This document shows, one piece after another, positions 7,937 to 15,982 of a stretch of DNA of 27,248 nt. The DNA lies in assembly GCA_964598065.1 (NCBI GenBank), contig CAZRAW010000021.1, positions 1 to 27,248 of the forward strand, in the 5' to 3' direction. The position numbers were made by a program, and so were the translations under genes. Positions within the stretch are counted from its first letter, which is position 1. Every line of letters begins with the position of its first letter. Source of the stretch: Sulfidibacterium sp964598065 (GTDB lineage: Bacteria > Bacteroidota > Bacteroidia > Bacteroidales > F082). The notes beneath the pieces were generated by a model, which had not been told where the DNA came from, made no database searches, and worked only from the letters and a program-made list of their open reading frames with translations.

Positions 7937-8638
7937 TTATCTTTTCTTAGCCGGCTCATGGAGTAAGTCCATAAACTCCGAAGTTCTGATTTCCAAAATA
8001 TTAACTACTTTTTGTATTCTTGCTACCAGAATATTATAAAAGATGTATGCCATGATACCCACAATCAATCCGCCGACGGTGGTAATCATGGCCTGGTAAA
8101 TACCACTCGAAAGCAATTGGATGTTGATATTATTCCCGGCCATGGACATATCATAAAAAGCGCGTATCATACCAATGACAGTTCCGAGAAACCCGAGCAT
8201 AGGTGCGGCGCCGGCAATGGTCGCCAATCCGGCCACATTTTTCTCCAATTGCGAAATTTCCAACTTCCCCACATTTTCAATGGCAGCATTGATATCGTTG
8301 AGTGGTTTCCCCAGCCTGAGTAATCCTTTTTCAATCATTCTGCCAATAGGCGAATTGTTTGTCTGGCACAACGCTTTGGCCGAACTTAATTTGCCATTCA
8401 GAATAAACTCCCTGATATTGTTCATGAAATTTTTGTCCTCGCGTGAGGCTCTGTTGATGACAAGATATCTTTCGATGAAAATATAAACTGCAATCACCGA
8501 AAGTAGTCCGAGAATGGCCATAATCCATCCTCCCTTTTCTACCAGTTGGATGATAGGCAGGCTGATTTTCCCCTTGCCCGCTTCAGTTCCCAGTATCTGG
8601 GCAGTTTCGTGTAGCTGAAGAATAATGGCTGTTATCAT
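7937..8638 (-). CDS. exbB: ExbB/TolQ/MotA-family proton channel protein
   Basis: Inner-membrane proton channel subunit energising TonB. The 233 aa show a first membrane helix at about 38-54 (WIMAILGLLSVIAVYIF), a cytoplasmic helical region, and the conserved last two helices (LATIAGAAPMLGFLGTVIGM and AMITTVGGLIVGIMAYIFY). Thr/Gly spacing in these helices matches the family's pore. First gene of the operon with exbD and tonB. No exact TAnnTTTG element was found upstream. Confidence 0.92.
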   Translation of the reverse strand: MITAIILQLHETAQILGTEAGKGKISLPIIQLVEKGGWIMAILGLLSVIAVYIFIERYLVINRASREDKNFMNNIREFILNGKLSSAKALCQTNNSPIGRMIEKGLLRLGKPLNDINAAIENVGKLEISQLEKNVAGLATIAGAAPMLGFLGTVIGMIRAFYDMSMAGNNINIQLLSSGIYQAMITTVGGLIVGIMAYIFYNILVARIQKVVNILEIRTSEFMDLLHEPAKKR

Positions 8639-8864
8639 AATTTATTCTTTAAAAAAATTAAATGTAAAAATACTAGCTGAACTGTTATTATACTTTTACT
8701 AGTTTGTTTTCTTTTAAACACAGGACTGTTAGTTAAACTAAAAAAGCAGAAAATTATTATATCTTTTGTGAAGAATTAAGAGGGGCTATTTAGACCTCAT
8801 ATAAATTTTCCCTACAGATAATGATTAAACTTTTTAAGATGGGAACCAGATTGAATTCTTTCCT

Positions 8865-8872
8865 TACATTTG
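8865..8872 (+). promoter_or_regulatory. -7 promoter element of the first nhaD
   Basis: TACATTTG matches TAnnTTTG exactly and is followed by CCG, 45 bases before the start codon. A TTG at a standard -33 distance is not evident. The remainder of 8639-8916 is AT-rich without a gene. Confidence 0.5.
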
Positions 8873-8916
8873 CCGCTAATTATTAACTAACGTATTATTA
8901 ATAAACGCTAGCAAAT

Positions 8917-10362
8917 ATGTTTAGTTTTACCTTGATGGTGGTAGTTTTTGTTCTCGGATATATCGCCATTGCTTTGGAACATTCGATAAGAATTGATAAA
9001 GCAGCTTCTGCCCTGATGCTGGGTGTACTTGTTTGGGCTGTTTATATGTTGGATGTCTCCAATATTCTTTCTCTTGGTTTTAGTGATGCCTGGAAAAATT
9101 TCAGCGGGAGTTCTATGATGACCGTTTTCCTGAAAACCCATCCTCATGCCACACTTCTTGAACAGATGAGATATTTTGTTGTTGATAAGCAAGTTGTTGA
9201 ACATCTTGGAGAAATCAGTGAAATTCTGTTCTTTCTGCTCGGCGCTATGACCATCGTGGAAACTGTGGATCAACATCAGGGGTTCAAGCTTATTACGGAT
9301 AAAATTACGACTACCAGTAAAGTTAAACTTTTATGGATTCTTAGTATCCTCACCTTTTTTATGTCAGCTATTTTGGACAATCTTACAACGACCATTGTGA
9401 TTGTTACCTTATTAAATAAACTGGTAGCTGATAAGAAAACGCGATGGTTCTTTGCCAGCATGGTGATTATTGCCGCCAATGCGGGTGGCGCGTTTTCGCC
9501 CATTGGCGATGTAACAACCATTATGCTTTGGATAGGCGGACAGGTTACCGCTGCCAATATTATCGCAATGGTATTTGTTCCCAGTGTCTTCAATATGCTT
9601 TTCCCCTTACTTATTGTCTCCGTTTATTTAAAAGGGACGGTAGAGAAACCCAAAATTGATGCAAGTGAGACATCTGCATTTACCACGCCATTCGAACGTA
9701 AACTTATGCTCATTATGGGGATAGGCGCACTAATATTTGTCCCGGTATTTAAAACAATTACTCATTTGCCTCCATACATGGGGATGTTGTTTGGCTTAAG
9801 TATAATTTGGATTACTACTGAGTTAATTCATAAAGGTAAAACGGCCGAGGATCGCCGGAAATTATCCGTTATGGGTGTGCTCAAAAAGGTGGATATTCCA
9901 ACCATTTTCTTTTTCCTTGGTATTTTGCTGGCTGTTGCTGCGCTTCAGTCTGCCGGTCATCTGGCGCTGGCCAGCCACTGGCTTGACAAAAACGTTCATA
10001 ACATTTATGGTATTAATGCTGCTATTGGTTTGCTCTCTTCCATTGTTGATAACGTACCGCTTACGGCAGGAGCCATGGGCATGTATCCTGTTTTGACACA
10101 CGCTATTGTAGTTGCTTCTACCGAGCCTGTCTATTTGCATCATTTCATACAGGATGGTGCTTTCTGGGAACTGCTGGCTTATGCTGCAGGAACAGGTGGA
10201 AGTATCTTGATCATCGGTTCTGCTGCCGGCGTCGCTGCAATGGCATTGGAAAAAATTGATTTTATTTGGTATATGAAGAAAATCAGCTGGTTGGCGTTGA
10301 TTGGATATTTTGGCGGCATCCTGATTTACTGGCTGCAGGATTTGGTTCTTTTCCATATGTGA
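8917..10362 (+). CDS. nhaD: NhaD-type Na+/H+ antiporter (copy 1)
   Basis: Inner-membrane sodium/proton antiporter of the NhaD branch of the ion-transporter superfamily. The 481 aa are hydrophobic throughout, with about 12-13 helices. Conserved polar membrane motifs are all present: AILDNLTTT with D154/N155, NAGGAFSPIGDVTT (S194-D198), and SSIVDNVPLTA with D378/N379; their Asp and Asn residues are the probable ion-handling sites. The last third carries AAGTGGSILIIGSAAG. The downstream gene is a close paralogue in the same orientation with a 190-base gap and its own promoter. NhaD exports Na+ (or Li+), typically at alkaline pH; that role is inferred from the family. Confidence 0.92.
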   Translation: MFSFTLMVVVFVLGYIAIALEHSIRIDKAASALMLGVLVWAVYMLDVSNILSLGFSDAWKNFSGSSMMTVFLKTHPHATLLEQMRYFVVDKQVVEHLGEISEILFFLLGAMTIVETVDQHQGFKLITDKITTTSKVKLLWILSILTFFMSAILDNLTTTIVIVTLLNKLVADKKTRWFFASMVIIAANAGGAFSPIGDVTTIMLWIGGQVTAANIIAMVFVPSVFNMLFPLLIVSVYLKGTVEKPKIDASETSAFTTPFERKLMLIMGIGALIFVPVFKTITHLPPYMGMLFGLSIIWITTELIHKGKTAEDRRKLSVMGVLKKVDIPTIFFFLGILLAVAALQSAGHLALASHWLDKNVHNIYGINAAIGLLSSIVDNVPLTAGAMGMYPVLTHAIVVASTEPVYLHHFIQDGAFWELLAYAAGTGGSILIIGSAAGVAAMALEKIDFIWYMKKISWLALIGYFGGILIYWLQDLVLFHM

Positions 10363-10512
10363 TAATTATTATCCCGTACCCGTTTGGCTGTGAGATTGTT
10401 TTCTGATAATTAAGATACTCTTTATCGGATATGCTTATCTGTACCAATTATAAAATACTGGAATTAAGATTTATTATGATATATATTGATTCATTAAACA
10501 TTAGGATTTAAA

Positions 10513-10520
10513 TAGTTTTG
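10513..10520 (+). promoter_or_regulatory. -7 promoter element of the second nhaD
   Basis: TAGTTTTG fits TAnnTTTG and is again followed by CCG, 33 bases before the start. A TTG at 10486-10488 is 24 bases upstream, slightly long for a -33 element. This suggests the second copy can be transcribed independently. Confidence 0.5.
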
Positions 10521-10552
10521 CCGATATTTTTTAACAATTAAAAACAAAAAAA

Positions 10553-11995
10553 ATGACAGCATTTATATTGATGCTTATCGTATTTGTTCTGGGCTATTTG
10601 GCAATAGCGATGGAAGGACCTATTAAGATTGATAAAGCCGCCTCTGCTCTTCTTCTCGGGGTTATTATATGGGTGGTATATATTTTTGGTTTGCCTGGTA
10701 TACTTAATTTGGGTTTTAGTCCTTCATGGGGACATTTCCTGAAGAGCTCGGATCTGGCTAATTTTAAACACAAATATGAAGGTGTCAGTCTGCTGGCCCA
10801 AATGAAATATTTTGTTACCAACCATGAAGTAATTTCTCATTTGGGTAATTTGTCAGAAATATTGTTCTTCCTTCTCGGCGCTATGACCATTGTGGAAACA
10901 GTGGACCAGCATGAAGGCTTTAGGGTTATTACGGATAGAATCAAGACGACAAGTAAGGTTAAACTGTTGTGGACTATCGCTACCATAACCTTCTTTCTGT
11001 CAGGAGTGTTGGATAATATGACAACAACTATTGTTATGATTGCTCTTTTGCGTAAGCTGATTGATGATAGAAAATCGCGTTGGTTTTTTGCAAGTATGAT
11101 TGTTATCGCAGCCAACGCGGGTGGTGCTTTTACACCTATTGGCGATGTAACGACTATCATGCTGTGGATTGGCGGACAGGTTACAGCCCTCGATATCATG
11201 GGGATGGTTTTTCTCCCCAGCATTGTTAGTCTGATAATCCCTCTTATTGTGGTTTCTCTCTATATGAAGGGGCATGTTGAAAAACCGGATTTAGCTAAAT
11301 CAGATAGTTTCAGTACAAAACCGGGTGAGCGGAGGCTCATGTTGATTCTCGGTATTGGCGGGTTGATATTTGTTCCGGTTTTTAAAGAGCTTACCGATCT
11401 GCCTCCGTATATGGGAATGCTTTTCAGTTTGGGTGTTATTTGGGTTGCCACTGAGTTTATACACAAGAACGGTACTTCTGAAGACAGACGTAAATTTACG
11501 GTCGTGGGTATCTTGAAAAGAGTGGATATACCTACTATCTTGTTTTATCTCGGAATCCTCTCAGCCGTAGCAGCACTGGAATCAGCAGGTCATTTGCAGT
11601 TAATGGCTGAATTTTTTGACAAACACATGCACAATATCTATCTGATTAACGGCGCTATCGGATTACTCTCCTCTATCATTGATAATGTACCGCTTACTGC
11701 TGCCGCCATGGGTATGTATCCCATTATGACACATGCTTTGGTTGCTGCTTCTTCCGACCAGGCTTTTGTACAGCATTTTGTGCAAAATGGTGCGTTCTGG
11801 GAATTATTGGCCTTTGCAGCAGGAACCGGTGGAAGTATTCTGATTATCGGCTCTGCTGCCGGCGTGGTGGCTATGGCTCTCGAGAAAATCGATTTTATCT
11901 GGTACATGAAAAAAATTGCCTGGCTGGCTCTTCTCGGTTACATTGCAGGTATTGCTACCTATTATGTGCAAAATGAATTTATTTTCCACCATTAG
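10553..11995 (+). CDS. nhaD: NhaD-type Na+/H+ antiporter (copy 2)
   Basis: Paralogue of the preceding gene, colinear over its full 480 aa with no gaps of note. The same motifs appear: GVLDNMTTT, NAGGAFTPIGDVTT, SSIIDNVPLTAAAMGMYP and AAGTGGSILIIGSAAGV. Differences concentrate in the loop at about residues 60-80 (HFLKSSDLANFKHKYEG here, NFSGSSMMTVFLKTHP in copy 1), in the cytoplasmic loop near 245-260, and at the C-terminus. This pattern fits an older tandem duplication with separate regulation or ion/pH preference; the functional difference is an inference. Confidence 0.92.
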   Translation: MTAFILMLIVFVLGYLAIAMEGPIKIDKAASALLLGVIIWVVYIFGLPGILNLGFSPSWGHFLKSSDLANFKHKYEGVSLLAQMKYFVTNHEVISHLGNLSEILFFLLGAMTIVETVDQHEGFRVITDRIKTTSKVKLLWTIATITFFLSGVLDNMTTTIVMIALLRKLIDDRKSRWFFASMIVIAANAGGAFTPIGDVTTIMLWIGGQVTALDIMGMVFLPSIVSLIIPLIVVSLYMKGHVEKPDLAKSDSFSTKPGERRLMLILGIGGLIFVPVFKELTDLPPYMGMLFSLGVIWVATEFIHKNGTSEDRRKFTVVGILKRVDIPTILFYLGILSAVAALESAGHLQLMAEFFDKHMHNIYLINGAIGLLSSIIDNVPLTAAAMGMYPIMTHALVAASSDQAFVQHFVQNGAFWELLAFAAGTGGSILIIGSAAGVVAMALEKIDFIWYMKKIAWLALLGYIAGIATYYVQNEFIFHH

Positions 11996-12185
11996 AAACT
12001 TTGTTTTCTGACTACCTGTCTCTTTTGGAGATATTAATAAAAAATTCAGGAAGGGGAAAAGTCTGTCAATGCCTGAAATAGGTTGACGAAGTTAATAACG
12101 GAGACCAAAATCTTAAATCGTTTGCCTATGGTATCCCTATGGGGATCGGTGTTCGGCGTTCAAAAGAAAAACAGAAAAGAATAAT

Positions 12186-13538
12186 TCAAATCAATTCCAG
12201 CCCGGTATAATTTTCCGGACGAATGGCTTTTAATTCTTTTCTTACAGCTTCCGAAACATTAAGCGTATCAATAAAATTATGAATTATTTTTTCATTCATT
12301 TTTTTGTTTGTACGGGTAAATGCTTTCAATGTTTCATAAGGTTGCGGGTAGTGCTCGCGCCGCAAGATATTCTGAATGGCTTCGGCCACGACCGCCCAGT
12401 TGTTTTCGAGGTCGGCTTTCAGCTTTTCTTCATTTAGAATCAGCTTTACCAGTCCTTTTTCCAGCGATTGGATGGCAATGAGCAGATGCGCCAACGGTAC
12501 GCCAATGTTACGGATAACGGTTGAATCGGTCAGGTCGCGTTGCAGACGGGAAACCGGAAGTTTGGAAGCCAAGTGTTCAAACAGTGCGGTGGCCAGCCCG
12601 AGATTGCCCTCGGCATTTTCAAAGTCGATGGGATTGACTTTGTGCGGCATGGCGGAAGAACCCACTTCTCCGGCTTTGATTTTTTGCTTGAAATAATCCA
12701 TGGAGATATACAACCACATGTCGCGGCTTAAATCCAGCAGGATGCTGTCAATACGTTTCAGCCCGTCGAAATAAGCGGCGAGATAATCGTAGTGTTCGAT
12801 TTGGGTGGTGGTTTTCTGCCGGTGTAGTCCGAGGTCATTGGTCATAAAATCTTTGGCAAACTTTTCCCAATCGATGTGCGGATAGGTTACCACATGCGCA
12901 TTCATGTTGCCCGTGGCACCGCCGAATTTTCCGGAAAAAGGAATGCTTTTCAGCATGTCGAACTGGTTTTCCAGTCGTTCTACAAAGACGTAAATCTCTT
13001 TTCCGAGATGTGTGGGCGAAGCCGGCTGGCCGTGGGTGCGTGCCAGCATGGGAATTTCTTTCCACTGAAAAGCCAGTGCTGCCAATTGCTTTTTTAGTTT
13101 GTCCAATGCCGGAAAAATAACCGTCTCGTGCGCTTCTTTTAGCGAAAGAGGCATGGCCGTGTTGTTGATGTCCTGTGAGGTAAGTCCGAAATGGATAAAC
13201 TCTTTGTATTCGTTCAGCCCGGCGGCATCCAGCTTTTCTTTGATAAAATATTCCACTGCTTTCACATCGTGGTTGGTAGTTTTTTCTATCTCTTTGATGG
13301 ACAGAGCATCGGCAGGGGAGAAGTTACGGTAAATTTTTCTCAAAGTTTCATAATGAGAAGCATTCATTTTTTCCAGTCCCGGCAGTGGTAGCTGGCAAAG
13401 CGAAATAAAATATTCGATTTCCACCTGTGTTCGGTAACGAAACAGCGCGTATTCGGAAAAATATTCGGACAGAACATTTGTTTTGTTGTGATATCGGCCA
13501 TCAACGGGCGAAACAGCCGTAAGCGGTGATAATTTCAT
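12186..13538 (-). CDS. purB: adenylosuccinate lyase
   Basis: Cytosolic fumarase-superfamily enzyme acting twice in purine synthesis: it splits SAICAR to AICAR plus fumarate and adenylosuccinate to AMP plus fumarate. The 450 aa match the E. coli-type PurB length. Signatures: SPVDGRY near the N-terminus, TSQDINNTA (120-128), RTHGQPASPT with catalytic H169, and GSSAMPHKVNPIDFENAEGN with the flexible-loop serines S294/S295. It stands alone between two non-coding stretches. On the minus strand TATTTTTG (13562-13555) gives a plausible -7 element 17 bases upstream of the start. Confidence 0.96.
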   Translation of the reverse strand: MKLSPLTAVSPVDGRYHNKTNVLSEYFSEYALFRYRTQVEIEYFISLCQLPLPGLEKMNASHYETLRKIYRNFSPADALSIKEIEKTTNHDVKAVEYFIKEKLDAAGLNEYKEFIHFGLTSQDINNTAMPLSLKEAHETVIFPALDKLKKQLAALAFQWKEIPMLARTHGQPASPTHLGKEIYVFVERLENQFDMLKSIPFSGKFGGATGNMNAHVVTYPHIDWEKFAKDFMTNDLGLHRQKTTTQIEHYDYLAAYFDGLKRIDSILLDLSRDMWLYISMDYFKQKIKAGEVGSSAMPHKVNPIDFENAEGNLGLATALFEHLASKLPVSRLQRDLTDSTVIRNIGVPLAHLLIAIQSLEKGLVKLILNEEKLKADLENNWAVVAEAIQNILRREHYPQPYETLKAFTRTNKKMNEKIIHNFIDTLNVSEAVRKELKAIRPENYTGLELI

Positions 13539-13554
13539 CGGCTTAATTTTTCTT

Positions 13555-13562
13555 CAAAAATA
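13555..13562 (-). promoter_or_regulatory. candidate -7 element of purB
   Basis: TATTTTTG on the minus strand fits TAnnTTTG, 17 bases before the purB ATG. No TTG lies at the usual -33 spacing, so support is moderate. Confidence 0.35.
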
Positions 13563-13599
13563 CTAAAAATGCATGAATGGATTAGGGACATTCTACAAA

Positions 13600-13960
13600 T
13601 ACATCACCAGTAGTCGGGATTTGCAATCTCTCCCGCTTTGAGCGTCCACGCTCAAAGATTCCACATTGATTTGTAGTTCCGACCAGTTGAAAATAGGGAT
13701 TTCAAATCCTTAAGCCTACGACTTTCGGATGTATATCAGGAAGATATTAAAGAGCGAACGCTTTAAGCGGAAGTGTTCAATTTTTATTCGTGAAACTCAA
13801 ATTTTAAAAGCGAAGCGCATTAAAATTTGTAAGTTGAACGAATCCCGATAGCGGAGCGTATCGGGATAAATGAGTAAATACTCCGCTCCTTGGGGCGAAA
13901 CATATTTTTTAGGTTGATACCCCGTCCGCTTGCGGCGGGGAGGTTTCATTCAAAAACAGA
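13600..13960. repeat. intergenic cluster of hairpins and REP-like inverted repeats
   Basis: This stretch has no credible gene but several separate inverted repeats: CTTTGAGCGT/ACGCTCAAAG (13636-13657); GGATTT/AAATCC (13697-13709); CAAATTTTAA/TTAAAATTTG (13798-13829), which extends imperfectly outward to ATTCG and CGAAT; ATCCCGATA/TATCGGGAT (13842-13867); and a GC hairpin CCCCG-CCGC/GCGG-CGGGG (13920-13940). The motif GCGGAGCG recurs in part. This looks like a landing zone for small palindromic repeats rather than one transcript. Confidence 0.6.
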
Positions 13961-13983
13961 AAAAACGGGGAGGCCTTCGTGCG

Positions 13984-14046
13984 GAAAAAATGAAAATGCC
14001 ACCCGATGATGATGTTACCTGTGAATAAAGTCACCGGACGGCATTT
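13984..14046 (-). terminator. probable terminator of the blaI-M56 operon
   Basis: On the minus strand AAATGCC (14046-14040) pairs with GGCATTT (14000-13994). Inside is a smaller GTGA/TCAC hairpin, and a T-rich tract follows (A-run at 13985-13990 on +). It starts 36 bases after the M56 stop codon at 14083. Confidence 0.5.
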
Positions 14047-14082
14047 CTTTGGGTACGGACGCTTTAAACGGTATGAAAAATA

Positions 14083-15354
14083 TTATTCCAGCGAAAATTT
14101 AATAGGAAGGTTATACTCCACCCGAACTGGTTTTCCCTGATGCTGACCCGGTATCCAGTGGGGCATGTTTTCCACAGCTTTCAGAGCTTCTTTGTCGCAG
14201 CCGTATCCAATCCCCCTGAGTATTTTCACGTGGCTGATACTGCCGTCTTTTTCAACAATAAAATTTACGAAAACCCGTCCTTGTATTTTGGCTTTTCGGG
14301 CTTCTGCCGGATATTTGATATGTGAACCGAGATATTTCATAAGGGCAGGAACCCCGCCCGGAAATTTCGGCATCTTTTCGACTACTTTAAAAATTTGTCC
14401 GGTGTCGGCTTTAGATAAATTCACCTTAACCAGGGTGGTCTCCTTAAGATTCTTTGATGTCTTTTCAGTAGCCGGATGGTTTGCATTACTGCAGGCAAAT
14501 AGTGTTAACGCGATTGCCATTGCACTTAGCAACAATTTTACCGGCATTCTTTTTTGGGATTTTTGATTTCTCATCATGATCATACGTTTTCTTAATAGTG
14601 AATAACTGAAATTATGGGTGATAGGGCTTAACTCAGCTCCGCTGGCTTCTCTGAGAAGCAGGCTCAGATAACCGTTTCCGCTGCTTTCGGAAACAGGCAT
14701 GCTACTGTCGGCAATGAATTCGTGGTTTTCTTTTGCCGCTTTTTTCATAAGATAAACAAATGGGTTGAACCACTGGAATATACTCAACAATTCAAACAGA
14801 AATAAATCTACGGAATGTTTCTGTCTGATGTGAATTTTTTCGTGATTAATAATGGTTGCTGCATGGGGGTTCTCAAATATTTCTTTACTGATAAAAATAA
14901 GATGAAAGAAGGAGAAGACCGGAAGTTTTCCGAAGGTAAAGACATATTTTATTCCGGCCTCCGTTTTCGTTTCCGATTTTCCGGCAAGGCGGTAAAGTTG
15001 CCGCAGGCTCAGCAGCAAGCGAACTGTCATAACAAACATTCCGAGAAGATAAATTCCCCAAAGTACGCTTGCTAATGACCATCCGGCAGCACCGGCAGCA
15101 TGGCTTCCTGTGTTTCCAATCAGTACTTCCCGGATTTTAACAATCGACAATTGCCCGATGGGATTCCGAAAACCTGCGGGAAACAATTCCGGAAGATGCA
15201 TAAGGGGGACAAAAACCGCCAATAGTGTGGCGAGGATTAAATAATACCGGTTAAACCGGAAATCGGTTTGTTTTCTGAAAAAAAGGAACCAGGTTAAATA
15301 AAAGATTCCCATGCTTAGGAGCGATTTGATCAAATAAAGCGATAACAGATTCAT
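14083..15354 (-). CDS. BlaR1-like M56 membrane metallopeptidase with C-terminal TonB domain
   Basis: Membrane protein with an M56 (BlaR1/MecR1-type) zinc peptidase and a TonB-C domain, 423 aa from the chosen start MNLLSLYLIKSLL. Membrane helices lie at about 5-25, 36-56 and 94-115. The zinc motif HEKIH is at 171-175, with a further likely ligand region ENHEFIADS at about 209-217. A fourth hydrophobic segment (274-288) ends in a cysteine, LTLFACSN. TonB-C spans about 327-423 (FPGGVPALMKYL, YPAEARKAKIQGRVFVNF). There is no penicillin-binding sensor domain as in BlaR1. The frame opens at 15453, but that would overlap blaI; 15354 starts 10 bases after the blaI stop. It is the likely sensor/protease acting on the adjacent BlaI-like repressor, by analogy. 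Confidence 0.85.
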   Translation of the reverse strand: MNLLSLYLIKSLLSMGIFYLTWFLFFRKQTDFRFNRYYLILATLLAVFVPLMHLPELFPAGFRNPIGQLSIVKIREVLIGNTGSHAAGAAGWSLASVLWGIYLLGMFVMTVRLLLSLRQLYRLAGKSETKTEAGIKYVFTFGKLPVFSFFHLIFISKEIFENPHAATIINHEKIHIRQKHSVDLFLFELLSIFQWFNPFVYLMKKAAKENHEFIADSSMPVSESSGNGYLSLLLREASGAELSPITHNFSYSLLRKRMIMMRNQKSQKRMPVKLLLSAMAIALTLFACSNANHPATEKTSKNLKETTLVKVNLSKADTGQIFKVVEKMPKFPGGVPALMKYLGSHIKYPAEARKAKIQGRVFVNFIVEKDGSISHVKILRGIGYGCDKEALKAVENMPHWIPGQHQGKPVRVEYNLPIKFSLE

Positions 15355-15364
15355 GGTTTTCGAA

Positions 15365-15760
15365 TTAAAGGTTATTTTTCTTTTTGATTTCTTCTTCAAT
15401 AATTTTTTGCATCTCTTCCAGTTCTTTGAGGCTAAGATTTTGGCTCTTTGCAAAAAAGGAGGTAAAAGAGAGATAAGAATTGCTGAAATAGTTCTGAAAA
15501 AAGTTACTAAAGAAACTCTTCCGGTACGCTTTTTTGGTAATCAGCGGATAATACTCGTAAGTTTTTCCATGAGCGAGATGTCCGACAAATCCTTTTTTCT
15601 CCAGAATTCTAATGATGGTCGAAACGGTATTATATGCCGGCCTGGGACCAGGCAGCACCTTAATAATTTCTTTTACGTGTGCCTTCTTCATGTCCCATAG
15701 TTTGTGCATGATTTGCTCTTCCGCTTTTGTGAGTGTTCTCATCTTTTCTGTTTTTATCAT
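15365..15760 (-). CDS. BlaI/MecI-family transcriptional repressor
   Basis: Winged-helix repressor of the BlaI/MecI/CopY family, 131 aa. The DNA-binding domain is at about 7-80 (MRTLTKAEEQIMHKLWDM, then PAYNTVSTIIRILEKKGFVGH, the recognition-helix region). The C-terminal dimerisation helix is LSLKELEEMQKIIEEEIKKK. An internal ATG at 15742 gives the more standard N-terminus MRTLTKAEEQ and is an alternative start. The perfect palindrome AACTAAAGCTTTAGTT touches the upstream start codon, suggesting autorepression. The M56-TonB partner follows immediately. In known systems the M56 protein cleaves such a repressor on sensing envelope damage. Confidence 0.9.
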   Translation of the reverse strand: MIKTEKMRTLTKAEEQIMHKLWDMKKAHVKEIIKVLPGPRPAYNTVSTIIRILEKKGFVGHLAHGKTYEYYPLITKKAYRKSFFSNFFQNYFSNSYLSFTSFFAKSQNLSLKELEEMQKIIEEEIKKKNNL

Positions 15761-15776
15761 AACTAAAGCTTTAGTT
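15761..15776. promoter_or_regulatory. palindromic operator 1, next to the blaI start
   Basis: AACTAAAGCTTTAGTT is a perfect 16-bp palindrome directly upstream of the BlaI-like ATG. It shares the core ACTAAA-N2-TTTAGT with a second site 61 bp away, as expected for a dimeric repressor's binding site. Confidence 0.7.
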
Positions 15777-15820
15777 ATTTATTGCAAAGGAAATAAACAT
15801 TTTACAATTATCCAAATAAA

Positions 15821-15838
15821 TAACTAAATTTTTAGTTA
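15821..15838. promoter_or_regulatory. palindromic operator 2, between blaI and the sensor kinase
   Basis: TAACTAAATTTTTAGTTA has 8-bp arms (15821-15828 and 15831-15838) around TT and the same ACTAAA-N2-TTTAGT core as operator 1. It lies between the divergent blaI-like and kinase genes and could control both. Confidence 0.7.
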
Positions 15839-15982
15839 ATTTTTTTAAAAGATGACAGGCACAAGAGGATGCGCCAGTTCTATCGGGTGATTTTGCCGAC
15901 CGGTCGATTTTTTGATAAGTTTTGTCTAAGTGATGACGCTACAATGCGTTATATCCTTACTTTCGTCGAAAATTATGATTTT

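Noticed and set aside
9862..10356. 164-codon minus-strand frame opposite the first nhaD
   Set aside because: The plus-strand protein is conserved through this part, including the VDNVPL motif; the antisense product has no recognisable feature.
12133..12146. ATCCC/GGGAT hairpin downstream of purB as a terminator
   Set aside because: The stem is only 5 bp and no T-run follows on either strand. I see nothing else in the nhaD-purB gap.
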